Positions 1 to 8,819 of a DNA stretch of 64,000 nt are shown here, piece by piece. The position numbers and the translations under genes were made by a program. Under the pieces are notes generated by a model. The model was given only the letters and a program-made list of their open reading frames with translations. It did not search any database and was not told where the DNA came from. How positions within the stretch are numbered: the first letter of the stretch is position 1; every line of letters starts with the position of its first letter. This DNA is from CAIXZV01 sp963697365 (GTDB taxonomy: Bacteria; Chloroflexota; Limnocylindria; Limnocylindrales; CSP1-4), in contig CAVONT010000016.1 of the NCBI GenBank assembly GCA_963697365.1, positions 124,001-188,000 on the forward strand, in the 5' to 3' direction.

Positions 1-186
1 GAGCTTGTCACTGCGACTGGCCTCGCGCCGGCGACGGTGCTCGCGGCGCTGACCGGCCTGGAGGTGCGGGGCCTGGTCCTCGAGACCTTCGCGCGCTACC
101 GTGCGACGACCCTGCTCGACGGGGCCGTGCTGCGTCGGCCGGTGGTTCCGGCGGTCGGCCGCAGGGTCCGGCGGCCGGCGGCCTGA
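1..186 (+). CDS. dprA: DNA processing protein DprA, C-terminal end (partial)
   Basis: The window opens inside this gene, and only its last 61 residues are visible before TGA. They fit the winged-helix tail of DprA: a short helix-turn-helix with a T-G-L-A-P-A-T-V-L turn, then an LEVRGLV stretch followed by a strand with a tyrosine. DprA loads RecA on single-stranded DNA during uptake and recombination. A topA gene 2.4 kb downstream matches the widespread dprA-topA-xerC order. The Rossmann core lies outside the window, so the call rests on the tail and on context. Confidence 0.65.
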   Translation, partial: ELVTATGLAPATVLAALTGLEVRGLVLETFARYRATTLLDGAVLRRPVVPAVGRRVRRPAA

Positions 187-234
187 CGTGCCTGCCGGCG
201 GCCTGATGGGCAAACCGGCGGCCTGAAGCGCCGG
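175..234. repeat. Three 20-bp tandem units across the end of dprA
   Basis: The 12-mer CCGGCGGCCTGA occurs at 175, 195 and 215, exactly 20 bp apart, with diverged 8-bp spacers. The first copy contains the dprA stop codon, so each later copy repeats that codon. It looks like a local slippage duplication. Confidence 0.7.
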
Positions 235-258
235 CCGGGGTCGCTCCGCGAGCCGGGC

Positions 259-278
259 GGTTGCCGCTCCCGGCAACC
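259..278. promoter_or_regulatory. Inverted repeat upstream of the CAP-protein promoter
   Basis: GGTTGCC, six bases, GGCAACC: a perfect 7-bp stem. It lies 6 bp before a -10-like hexamer and after the dprA stop. It could end dprA transcription or act as an operator over the -35 region. There is no T-tract. Confidence 0.35.
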
Positions 279-284
279 CGGTGT

Positions 285-290
285 TACCCT
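285..290 (+). promoter_or_regulatory. -10-like hexamer TACCCT for the CAP-protein gene
   Basis: TANNNT hexamer. Its predicted transcript start is near 297, about 41 bases before the ATG at 338. This argues against the GTG at 281 as the start codon, because that codon lies upstream of the transcript. Confidence 0.4.
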
Positions 291-337
291 GCGCCCGTCC
301 CAGTCGTCCCGCCGCGCGCTCGCTTGCGTCGTGGGGC

Positions 338-2036
338 ATGGTCCGCGTGACGGCGGAACCAGCTGGGCTGGCAGAGGTGGATGTATTGCAGAAGCTGGGC
401 GCGATCCTGCTCGCGATCCCCGTCCTCGCGCGTGTGTACCTGCCGCTCATCGTTCCGCGGTCGGTCGCCGGGCGGGCCGGCGCGGGCATGCTGGCTGCCG
501 CGCTGATCACCTCCACCGTGATGGCGAGCGTGCCGCCTGCGCCCAGTTCGGCAGCCCCTCGAGTTGCACCTGAGCCGGTCGCGGCGTCACTCATGGACGC
601 GGTCACGACCGGTCACGGGCTGAAGCGCCCCTTCCGGGTGGCCTTCGACGCCCCGATGGACGCCGCGTCGGTGGCGGCAGCCCTGCGGATCAGTCCCGAG
701 GCCGCCGTCAGCTTCTCGTGGAGCCCCGACGGGAGGACGCTGTCGGTCGGCCCGGTCGCCCACTGGGATGCGGGGACGCTGTACACGGTCACCGTCACGA
801 CGACAGCACGCGCGACCGATGGTGGCGCGCTTGCGAAGCCGCTGCGGGCGGTGATCCTCACCTCCAGGTCCGGGACAGCGGCGCTGGCCGCGACGAAGGT
901 CGTCGGCAAGCGCGTGAAGACCGGTACGGGCATCCGGATCACGCTCGACAAGCCGGCCACGCTCGACAACGTCCAGGCTGCCCTTCGGGTGACGCCCGCC
1001 ATCGAGGGCACCCTCGCGGAGGGATCGTCGCCGGGCACCTTCGTGTTCACGCCGTCCGAGCCGCTGGCGCCTGGTACCACCTACCGCGTCACCCTCGATG
1101 GCCTCGAGGATGCCGATGGGGCCGCCTTCGACCCGCCCCGTGAGCTGGTGCTCCGCACCGCCGCCGCCCCATCGGTCGTCCGGTTCCGCCCCCAGGCTGG
1201 CGGGGCTGCCGTCGAGCGTGCGGCAACCCTCTCGGTCCGCTTCGACGAGGCGATGAACCGCAAGGCGACGGCCGCTGCGTTCAAGGTCACGGCTGGTGGC
1301 AAGCCGGTCAAGGGAACCGTCCTGTGGGCGGAGGCCGGCGAGGTGCTCGTCTTCCGCCCGGCCGATCCGCTGCCCTACGCCGCGAAGGTCGTCATGACGG
1401 TGGATGCAGGCGCGACCTCGAAGGCGGGTGTCGCTGTCGAGAAGGCCGCGTCAGGCGCCTTCACGGTCGAGAAGAAGCCGAAGCCGAAGCCGAAGCCGAA
1501 GGCAAAGCCTGCGGCCGCCCCGCGGTCCGGCGGAGGCAGCAAGGACATCCCGCGTTCCGGTGGCGGCGGCGCCGTATCCGGGTCGTGGACGGGTGTCGAG
1601 ACCTACTACCTGCGCCTGATGAACTGCACCCGGACCGGGCGGCTGGGTGACGTCGACGGGCAAGTGCAGCAGCCCGGGCGGGCGGAACGTCGCGCCGCTC
1701 TCAGCTCGAGCAGCGGGCATCAGTCCTCAGGTCGCGCGGCCGTACGCCAAGCTCCTCGCGACGCGCGGCATCTGCAGCCACTTCATCGGCGGCAATCCGG
1801 GCGACCGCCTCGAGCGCGCCGGCTACACGAGCTACCGCTGGGCCGAGAACCTCGGCTGCCGGTCGGGCAACCCGTACTCGGCCGTCCTCGGCTCGCACCT
1901 CTTCTTCCAGAGCGAGAAGTCGTACCTCGGCGGCCACTACGTGAACCTGATGAACCCGAAGTACGACCGGGTCGGGATCGGCGTGTGGGTGTCGGGCGGC
2001 CGGGTCCGCCTGGTCGTCGACTTCTACCACCCCTGA
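338..2036 (+). CDS. Secreted/surface protein: three Ig-like domains plus C-terminal CAP domain (frameshifted)
   Basis: An N-terminal hydrophobic segment is followed by three bacterial Ig-like (Big_5 type) domains, each with a PFRVAFDAPMD-like first strand and a TYTVT-like last strand. A Lys-Pro linker (KPKPKPKP near 1480) then leads to a CAP/SCP-type domain with GICSHFIGGNPGDRL, RWAENLGC and HYVNLMN motifs. CAP domains of this type are usually extracellular. Homology changes frame near 1638, where one extra G in ACCGGGCGG breaks CTRTG from GWVTSTGKC, so the open frame runs on into nonsense. One base removed restores a protein of about 565 residues. The start is uncertain; ATG 338 fits the promoter. 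Target and catalytic activity are unknown. Confidence 0.7.
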
Positions 2037-2108
2037 CCTTCGGCCGGTCCGGCCGACCGGGACCATCGGGCCGGTGACGCGTCCCGCCGCATCGGCGACG
2101 ATGCTCCC

Positions 2109-2544
2109 GTGATCCGCAACGTCGTCGTCCACCTCTCAAACGAGCAGCCGCTGCTGGCCGACCTCTACGACGCTGCCCGACCGCCGGCGACGTCGGCCTC
2201 GTGCTGCACGAACGTCCGGATCCTCGACGGCAAGCGGCCGGTCTTCATCGACCGCACCGACTCGGTGTTCTTCTTCCCGTACCTGCGTGATCCGCTTCCT
2301 CGAGATCCCGCCCGGCCAGGTGGCCAGCCACCTCGCCGCGGGCGGTGCGTGGGCCGGAGTCCCGGGTGCCGCAGGGCAGTCCGTGGCGCAAGGCGAAGCG
2401 CAGCAGGGCGGACCGGGACCGGGCGATCTCCTCCCCGTCCTGGTCCCGGAGGGCGAGACCGAGATCGACCACGACGAGCCCGACGTGCCCGATGCCGACC
2501 TCGAGATCGACGAGGACTTCCTGCGCCGCATCCGCGACATCTAG
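2109..2544 (+). CDS. Conserved hypothetical protein, about 145 aa (one frameshift)
   Basis: Starts at GTG with IRNVVVHLSNEQPLLADL and contains DGKRPVFIDRTDSVFFFPYL. It continues in the next frame from about 2286 with VIRFLEIPPGQVASHL and ends in a very acidic tail rich in Asp and Glu. The join FFPYL/VIRFLEIP reads like one beta-rich domain broken by a single extra base near 2285. I do not recognise the family. No signal peptide or membrane segment is visible, so it is probably cytoplasmic. It sits in its own unit between the CAP gene and topA. Confidence 0.55.
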
Positions 2545-2552
2545 GCGCGCCG

Positions 2553-2575
2553 GCCCGGTTGTCCACACGCCGGGC
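2553..2575. terminator. GC hairpin between the hypothetical gene and topA
   Basis: GCCCGG, 11-base loop, CCGGGC, starting 9 bases after the TAG stop at 2544. No T-tract follows. It is a candidate terminator only; such stems are common at this GC content. Confidence 0.25.
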
Positions 2576-2609
2576 GTGGCACGGGGCCTGCCGCGCAACG
2601 GGCCGGTGC

Positions 2610-2615
2610 TATCCT
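2610..2615 (+). promoter_or_regulatory. -10-like hexamer TATCCT for topA
   Basis: The predicted transcript start is about 2622, three bases before the likely CTG start codon of topA at 2625, giving an almost leaderless mRNA. No clear -35 is visible. Confidence 0.5.
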
Positions 2616-2624
2616 CCCGGCCGA

Positions 2625-5054
2625 CTGGCCAAGAACCTCGTGATCGTCGAATCGCCTGCCAAGGCGCGGACCATCGAGCGCTACCTCGGCGCCGACTACC
2701 GGGTCCTCGCCTCGTACGGGCACGTCCGCGACCTGCCCGAGAACCCGGGCAAGGGCAAGTTCGGCGTGGACGTCGACCACGACTTCGCGCCCGAGTACGT
2801 GATCTCCGACGACCGGCGCAAGCAGGTGGCCGAGATCACGAAGGCGGCCAAGACGGCCGAGCGCGTCTACCTCGCCACCGACCTCGATCGCGAGGGCGAG
2901 GCGATCGCCTGGCACGTGGCCGAGGCGGCGCACATGGCTCCTGCGAAGACCAGTCGGGTGACCTTCAACGAGATCACCGAGGGCGCGATCCGCGAGGCCT
3001 TCGCCCACCCGCGCGAGATCGACCGCAACCTCGTGGACGCCCAGCAGACGCGGCGGATCGTCGACCGGCTCGTCGGCTACACCCTGAGCCCGCTGCTCTC
3101 CCGCAAGGTCCGCGGCGGCTTGTCCGCCGGTCGCGTCCAGTCGGTCGCGGTGCGCATGGTCGTGGAGCGGGAGCGCGAGATCCGCGCCTTCACCGCCCGC
3201 GAGTACTGGACGCTGGCGGCGGTCCTGCTCACCTCCGACGGAACGGCCTTCTCGGCGGATCTCGCCCGCATCGACGGCAAGGCCGTGGACATCAGCGACG
3301 GCGAGACCGCGGAGCGCCATGCCGCGGCGATCCGGTCGCTCCGCCCGGTGGTCGACGCGGTCACCACCAAGACCTCGAAGCGGACGCCGGCGCCTCCGTT
3401 CACGACGAGCACCCTGCAGCAGGAGGCCAGCCGCAAGCTGGGCTTCAGCCCGAAGCGCACGATGTCGGTCGCGCAGGACCTGTACGAGGGCGTCGACACG
3501 CCCGACGGCCACGTCGGCCTGATCACCTACATGCGCACGGACTCGACAGCCATCGCGGGCGTTGCGATGACCGAGGCGCAGGCAGTGATCGCCCAGCTGT
3601 TCGGCCAGGAGTACGGCACCGGCAAGGGCCGGGTCTACAAGACGAAGCAGAAGGGCGCGCAGGAGGCCCACGAGTCGGTCCGGCCGACGTCGTTCCACCG
3701 CGACCCGGAGTCCCTGCGCAAGCACCTCAAGGGCGACGAGTACAAGCTGTACCGGCTGATCTGGCAGCGAGCGATCGCATCGCAGATGGCGCCCAAGCAG
3801 CTCGAGACCACGGCCATCGACCTCGCCGACGGCCCGTACCGGCTGCGCGCGTCCGCGACGCGGACCCTGTTCGACGGCTTCTCCCGCGTCTACACCGAGG
3901 GCCGCGACGACGATGCCGACGAGGCCGAGGGCGCCCTGCCGTCGCTGAAGGAGGGGGACACGACGACGGTCGAGTCCGTCACGCCGACGCAGCACTTCAC
4001 CGAGCCGCCGCCCCGCTTCACCGAGGCCGGCCTGATCAAGGCCCTCGAGGAGCACGGCATCGGGCGTCCGTCGACCTACGCGGCCACCATCTCCACCATC
4101 CTCGACCGCGGCTACGTGAAGGTCGTCGAGAAGCGGCTGCGACCCGAGGAGATCGGCGAGATCGTGACCGACTTCCTCGTCACCTACTTCAGCGAGTACG
4201 TGGATCTCGCCTTCACGGCGCGCATGGAAGGGGAGCTGGACGAGGTCGCCGAGGGCCAGCGGGCCTGGGTGCCGCTCCTGCGCGAGTTCTTCGAGCCGCT
4301 GCGTGACCGGGTCGCGGAGGTCCGCAAGACCGTCCGCCGCAAGGACATCACCACCACGGAGACCGACGAGGTCTGCTCCGAGGGACACCCGATGGTGATC
4401 CGCCTCGGGCGCAACGGGAAGTTCCTCGCCTGCTCGACCTACCCCGACCACAAGGAGACCCGGCCGCTCCCCGGCGAGGAGGGTCCGCACCTCGAGGGCG
4501 AGGGGGAGCCGTGCCCGGAGTGCGGCGAGGGCGTCCTCGCGACGAAGCGTGGAAGGTTCGGCGCGTTCGTCGGCTGCTCGCGCTACCCGGAGTGCACGTA
4601 CATCAAGAAGGACGGTCCACCGCCCCCCGAGCCGCTGCCGTTCACGGTGATCTGCCCCAAGAACGGCGATGGACCGCTCGTCGCGCGTCGCGCCCGGCGT
4701 ACCGGGAACGTCTTCTGGGGGTGCTCTGCGTATCCGAAGTGCGACTTCACGACCAACGACCAGCCCACCGGCGCCCTGCACGCGGGCCACGAGGACGGCA
4801 AGGGCGCCGTTGCCCGCAAGGGCGAGGAAGGCATCTGCCTCACCTGTGGTGCGGCCGTCCCGCTGCCTGGCGACATCGTCGTGGGCCTGGTGCTGGAGGG
4901 TGGTCCCGCCAATCCGGCGGCGCTCGAGCGGCCTGCGCGCGGGGCACGCCGGGGCGGGCGTCCCGCGGCCGGGGGAGCGAGACGCGCTGCGGGTTCGGGC
5001 TCGGCCGGTCGCAGCAGCTCCGGGTCGTCCACGCGCCGCACCAGCGGCGCGTGA
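2625..5054 (+). CDS. topA: DNA topoisomerase I
   Basis: Type IA topoisomerase of about 809 aa that relaxes negative supercoils through a tyrosine-DNA link. The N-terminal Toprim domain starts with NLVIVESPAKA (catalytic Glu) and has the DLDREGEAIAWH acidic motif. The active Tyr lies in GLITYMRTDS at about residue 302. Three C4 zinc-ribbon modules follow, near residues 584, 630 and 677 (CSEGH..CSTYP; CPECGEG..CSRYPEC; CPKNGDG..CSAYPKC), then a basic Arg/Gly/Ser tail. The start is unusual: homology demands that translation begin at CTG 2625 (L-AKNLVIVES). The first normal start, GTG 2640, would cut into the first strand. The xerC-like gene follows 16 bp later. Confidence 0.95.
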   Translation: MAKNLVIVESPAKARTIERYLGADYRVLASYGHVRDLPENPGKGKFGVDVDHDFAPEYVISDDRRKQVAEITKAAKTAERVYLATDLDREGEAIAWHVAEAAHMAPAKTSRVTFNEITEGAIREAFAHPREIDRNLVDAQQTRRIVDRLVGYTLSPLLSRKVRGGLSAGRVQSVAVRMVVEREREIRAFTAREYWTLAAVLLTSDGTAFSADLARIDGKAVDISDGETAERHAAAIRSLRPVVDAVTTKTSKRTPAPPFTTSTLQQEASRKLGFSPKRTMSVAQDLYEGVDTPDGHVGLITYMRTDSTAIAGVAMTEAQAVIAQLFGQEYGTGKGRVYKTKQKGAQEAHESVRPTSFHRDPESLRKHLKGDEYKLYRLIWQRAIASQMAPKQLETTAIDLADGPYRLRASATRTLFDGFSRVYTEGRDDDADEAEGALPSLKEGDTTTVESVTPTQHFTEPPPRFTEAGLIKALEEHGIGRPSTYAATISTILDRGYVKVVEKRLRPEEIGEIVTDFLVTYFSEYVDLAFTARMEGELDEVAEGQRAWVPLLREFFEPLRDRVAEVRKTVRRKDITTTETDEVCSEGHPMVIRLGRNGKFLACSTYPDHKETRPLPGEEGPHLEGEGEPCPECGEGVLATKRGRFGAFVGCSRYPECTYIKKDGPPPPEPLPFTVICPKNGDGPLVARRARRTGNVFWGCSAYPKCDFTTNDQPTGALHAGHEDGKGAVARKGEEGICLTCGAAVPLPGDIVVGLVLEGGPANPAALERPARGARRGGRPAAGGARRAAGSGSAGRSSSGSSTRRTSGA

Positions 5055-5070
5055 GCGCGGGCCCGCACCA

Positions 5071-6039
5071 GTGACGGGCTCCGAGGCGCTGGGCCGCTTC
5101 CTGCGCTCGCTCGAGGCCCGCGACACGTCGCCCCACACCCGCCGGTCCTACGAGGCGTCCGTGCAGGGGTACCTGGCCTGGCTCGAGGCCCGCGGCGCCA
5201 GCTGGCAGAACCCGGGCAAGGCCACGCTGCGCGCGTACCTGGCCGAGGAGTCCGCCGGACATGCCCGCGCCTCCGTCGCCCAGCGCCTGGCCGCCCTGCG
5301 GGCCTTCCACCGCTACTGCGTCCGGGCCGGCCTCGCACCCGGTGATCCGTGGGGGGCGATCGCGACGCCGCGCCTGCCCCGCCGCCTGCCGCAAGGTTCT
5401 CGAGGTGGCCCAGATCGAGGCCCTGCTCGCGGCCGTCGACGAGGACGTCGTCGCCGCGGGCGACCGCACCACCCGCACGAGCCGGATCGATCCGGCCCTC
5501 GCCCTGGCGCTTGCCGAACGCGATCGCGCCCTCGTCGAGACGGCCTATGCCGCCGGGCTCCGCATCAGCGAGCTCGCGGCGGCGGACCTCGGGCGGCTCG
5601 ACCTGAAGCGCGGCGAGATCCGGGTCCTGGGCAAGGGCCGCAAGGAGCGGATCGGGCTCCTCGGGCAAGCCTGCCCAGGCAGCGCTGCGGGACTACCTCG
5701 CGCGTGGCCGGCCGGTCCTCGCCGAGCGCGGCACTCCCTGTGGCGGTCCCCTCGACCGCCGTCTTCCTCAACCACCGGGGTGCGCCCTTGGGGGTGCGTG
5801 GCATCCGCCTCCGCCTGGACCGCCTGTGCCGCAACGCCGGCCTCCCGGAGGGCGTGAGCCCGCACACCCTGCGCCATTCCTTCGCGACCCACCTGCTCGA
5901 CGGCGGGGCGGACCTGCGGGTCGTGCAGGAGCTCCTCGGCCACGAGAGCCTCGCCACGACGCAGGTCTACACCCATGTGTCGCCGACCCGGCTGCGCGAT
6001 GCGTACCGGGTGGCCCACCCGCGGGCACGGACATCCTGA
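5071..6039 (+). CDS. xerC: Tyrosine recombinase XerC (three frameshifts)
   Basis: Site-specific recombinase of the integrase family, about 320 aa once frames are joined, for chromosome dimer resolution. The N-terminal SAM-like domain begins at GTG 5071. The catalytic part keeps all key residues: Arg in GLRISEL, Lys in GKGRKERIG, HTLRHSFATHLLDGG with His and Arg, GHES and the Tyr of TTQVYTHV. Frame changes fall near 5391 (extra C in CCGCAAGG), near 5662 (RIGLL/GKPAQAALRDYLARG) and near 5750 before AVFLNHRG. The intact active site argues for sequence errors. It follows topA as in many Gram-positive genomes and overlaps murJ by one base (TGATG). Confidence 0.85.
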   Translation: MTGSEALGRFLRSLEARDTSPHTRRSYEASVQGYLAWLEARGASWQNPGKATLRAYLAEESAGHARASVAQRLAALRAFHRYCVRAGLAPGDPWGAIATPRLPRRLPQGSRGGPDRGPARGRRRGRRRRGRPHHPHEPDRSGPRPGACRTRSRPRRDGLCRRAPHQRARGGGPRAARPEARRDPGPGQGPQGADRAPRASLPRQRCGTTSRVAGRSSPSAALPVAVPSTAVFLNHRGAPLGVRGIRLRLDRLCRNAGLPEGVSPHTLRHSFATHLLDGGADLRVVQELLGHESLATTQVYTHVSPTRLRDAYRVAHPRARTS

Positions 6040-7707
6040 TGGACGATCCGGATGTCCTGACCGGCGTCGTCGCCGACGAGGAGTCGTCCCTCCACCCCGT
6101 GGCGGCCGCCGCGGCATCACGCAAGGGCGCGTCGTCGGCGACGTTCCTCGCCCGTGCCGGTCTGATCGTCACGGGGATGTTCCTGCTGTCGCGGGTGCTG
6201 GGCTACGTCCGGACCATCGTCTTCGCGTCGGCGTTCCCGGGCCTGCGTCGAGCTGGACCCGTTCTATGCAGCCTTCCGGATCCCGGACCTCATGTTCCAG
6301 CTCGTCGCCGCTGGAGCCCTGTCGTCGGCGCTGATCCCCGTGATCGCCGGGCTGTTCGCCAAGGAGGAGGATGCCCGCGCCTGGCGCGTGGTCTCGACCG
6401 TCGCGACCCTGATGCTCGCTGCCCTCATGGTGCTCGTGGCGCTCGTCCTGTGGTTCGCGCCCGAGCTGATGGCGGTCATCACGCCGGGCTTCAATGCCGC
6501 CCAGCTGGCCCAGACGACCGAGCTCACGAGGATCATGGCCTTCGCACCGGTGCTGCTCGCGGCGGGAGCGATCGCCACGAGCGTCCTCAACTCCCGCGAA
6601 CGGTTCGGGGCAGCGGCGCTCGCGCCCCTGGTCTACAACCTCGCGATGATCTTCGGGGCCATCGCCCTCGTGCCGGTCTTCGGTGTGCAGGGCCTGGCCT
6701 ACGGCGTGGTGCTCGGGGCGTTGGGGCACATCCTGGTGCAGGTCCCGGCGCTCATCGCGATCCGGGCCAGGATCAGGCCGTTCGTCGACCTGCACGACGA
6801 CCAGGCACGGACCGCGTTGCTGCTGATGGTGCCGAGGGCGATCGGCCTCGGCGCCACGCAGATCGTGTTCGTGGTCATGACGAGCCTCGCCTCGACGCTG
6901 GGGGCCGGGGCTATCTCGGTGTTCAACTTCTCCTTCGCGATGCTGCAGATCCCGATCGGGGTGATCGGGGTGCCGCTCGGGATCATCCTGCTGCCGTCGC
7001 TGTCCCGCGAGGCGGCACTCGGTGCCGGCGAGGGCTTCACCAGGCTCGTCACCCGGGGCCTGGCGCTGCTCGGCTACGTCATGGTCGCGATCGCTGCCCT
7101 CGGGATCGTGGTCTCCGGGGACCTCGTCCACCTCCTGTTCGGGGGGACGCGCATGGAGGAGCCCGACCTGCAGGCGACGGCGGCGGCGCTGTCGATCTTC
7201 CTGTTCGGCCTCACCGCGCACTCGCTGATCGCGGTCCTGGCACGCTCGTTCTATGCCCTCAAGGACACCGCGACTCCGGTCGGGGCCGCGCTGCTGGCGG
7301 TGGTCGCGAACATCGTCATCGCGAACCTCCTCGTCGGGCGCCTGGGGCTCAATGGCCTGGCGGCGGCGATCGCCATCTCGGCGTGGCTCGAGACCATGGT
7401 GCTCGTGGTGCTGCTGGTCCGCCGGGTCCCCGGCCTCCGGCCCGGCCTGGGACACGTGTGGCTCGTCATGGCGAAGACCGGCATCGTCTCGCTGGCCGGT
7501 GCGCTCGTCGCGTACGGCGTCAGCCAGGCGCTCATCGGCGCCTGGGGCCTGGCGCCGGGGATCCTGCTGCTGCTCCTCCGCATCTCCCTCGCGGTCGCCG
7601 CAGGCGGCATCGTGATCATCGCCGGCTCGCTCGCGTTGCACATCGAGGAGCTCCGGTCTATCGTCGGCGTGATGGTGGACCTCCTGCGCCGGCGTGGGCG
7701 CGCATGA
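6039..7707 (+). CDS. murJ: Lipid II flippase MurJ (one frameshift)
   Basis: MviN/MurJ-type MOP-superfamily membrane protein of about 555 aa that moves lipid II across the membrane for peptidoglycan synthesis. The first segment reads to LLSRVLGYVRTIVFASAF. Homology then continues in the next frame with VELDPFYAAFRIPDLMFQLVAAGALSSALIPV, the classic MurJ N-terminal pattern, so one extra base sits near 6242. About 14 hydrophobic helices follow. ATG 6039 overlaps the xerC stop, and the stop overlaps the next start (ATGA), placing murJ in the wall operon. Confidence 0.9.
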
Positions 7708-8819
7708 CCGCGCGACATCCGGACGTGACCGCCGCCGACTCGGCCGACCCCACCACGGGCGACTGGGATTCCCTCGTCGAGGCGAACCCGCTCGGTTCCT
7801 ACCTGCAGCTAAGCGCGTGGGCGGAGGTCAAGGCCGTCAACGGCTGGACCTCGCGCCGGCTGCTTGATCCCGGCGCCGGTCAGGCAGGTGCGCAGGTGCT
7901 GGTCCGCCGTCCGGGCCCGCTTCCCTGGGCATTCGCCTACGCGCCGCGAGGTCCGGTCCTCGGGACATGGGACCAGCCCACCATCGCGCGGTTCACCAAC
8001 CTCGCCCAGGCTGGGCTGCGGGCCGGTGGCCGGGTGAGCCACCTGCGGATCGATCCCGAGATCGAGCGTGGCGCGGGGCCGGACACCGATGGCGCCGTGA
8101 CGGCCGCCCTCGAGGCCACCGGCTGGCGGCCAGCCGAGCCCATCCAGCCCGTCTCGACGCGTGCTATCGATCTCACGGCCGACGAGGCCGCCCTGTACGG
8201 GGACCTGCGCAAGAAGTGGCGGCAGTACGTGAACAAGGCGCGCACCGGGGGCGTGCGGATCGTGGACGCCGGACCCGAACGCCTCGACGAGTTCTACACG
8301 ATCTACCGCGAGACGGCGGACCGGGCGGGCTTCCTGATCCGTGCGCTGTCCGCGTACCGCGACGTGTACGACGCCTATGCCCCGTCGGGCCGTGCCCGCC
8401 TGCTCTTCGCCGAGCTGCCCGACGGCACGCCGGCCGCGACGCTGTTCCTCGTCCGCTGCGGGACGCGGGTGGTCGAGCCGTACGGCGGCATGACCCAGGC
8501 GGGCGCCGATTCGCGCGCCAACTACCTGCTCAAGTGGGAGGCGATCCGCTCGTCCAAGATCGCTGGTGCCACGAGCTACGACATGTGGGGCCTGGCCCAC
8601 CCGGGCATTGCCCATTTCAAGACGGGCTTCGGCGGCCGCGAGATCCGCTACATCGGGGCATGGGACCTCGTGCTGGACCGGCTCGGCCTGCGCACGTACA
8701 GCATCGCCGTGCAGACCCGGACCCGCGTCGAGCGTCTGCGTCACGGGCTCAGGGGTACCGGCGGCCAGACGGCGGCCGGGTACGCGGGAGGGGCGGGCGA
8801 GGCCGGGGGTGACGGGTGA
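7704..8819 (+). CDS. FemX/FemAB-type peptidoglycan bridge aminoacyltransferase, copy 1
   Basis: 371-aa protein of the FemXAB family (GNAT-like double domain), which transfers aminoacyl groups from tRNA to the stem peptide of lipid II. Visible family features are SYLQLSAWAEVK near the N-terminus, FAYAPRGPVLG, a KKWRQYVNKARTGGV basic helix region, and GATSYDMWGLAHPGIAHFKTGFGG near the C-terminus. No membrane segment, so it acts on the cytoplasmic face. ATGA overlaps couple it to murJ upstream and to the second copy downstream. Which amino acid it adds cannot be told from sequence. Confidence 0.85.
   Translation: MTARHPDVTAADSADPTTGDWDSLVEANPLGSYLQLSAWAEVKAVNGWTSRRLLDPGAGQAGAQVLVRRPGPLPWAFAYAPRGPVLGTWDQPTIARFTNLAQAGLRAGGRVSHLRIDPEIERGAGPDTDGAVTAALEATGWRPAEPIQPVSTRAIDLTADEAALYGDLRKKWRQYVNKARTGGVRIVDAGPERLDEFYTIYRETADRAGFLIRALSAYRDVYDAYAPSGRARLLFAELPDGTPAATLFLVRCGTRVVEPYGGMTQAGADSRANYLLKWEAIRSSKIAGATSYDMWGLAHPGIAHFKTGFGGREIRYIGAWDLVLDRLGLRTYSIAVQTRTRVERLRHGLRGTGGQTAAGYAGGAGEAGGDG

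Noticed and set aside
281..337. GTG 281 as the start of the Ig-CAP protein
   Set aside because: It precedes the -10 hexamer at 285-290, so it would not be in the transcript.
2541..5138. Long open frame antisense to topA, and similar long antisense frames over other genes
   Set aside because: In DNA this rich in GC, frames opposite real genes lack stops by codon bias. Their translations are Arg/Ala/Gly-rich and match no family.
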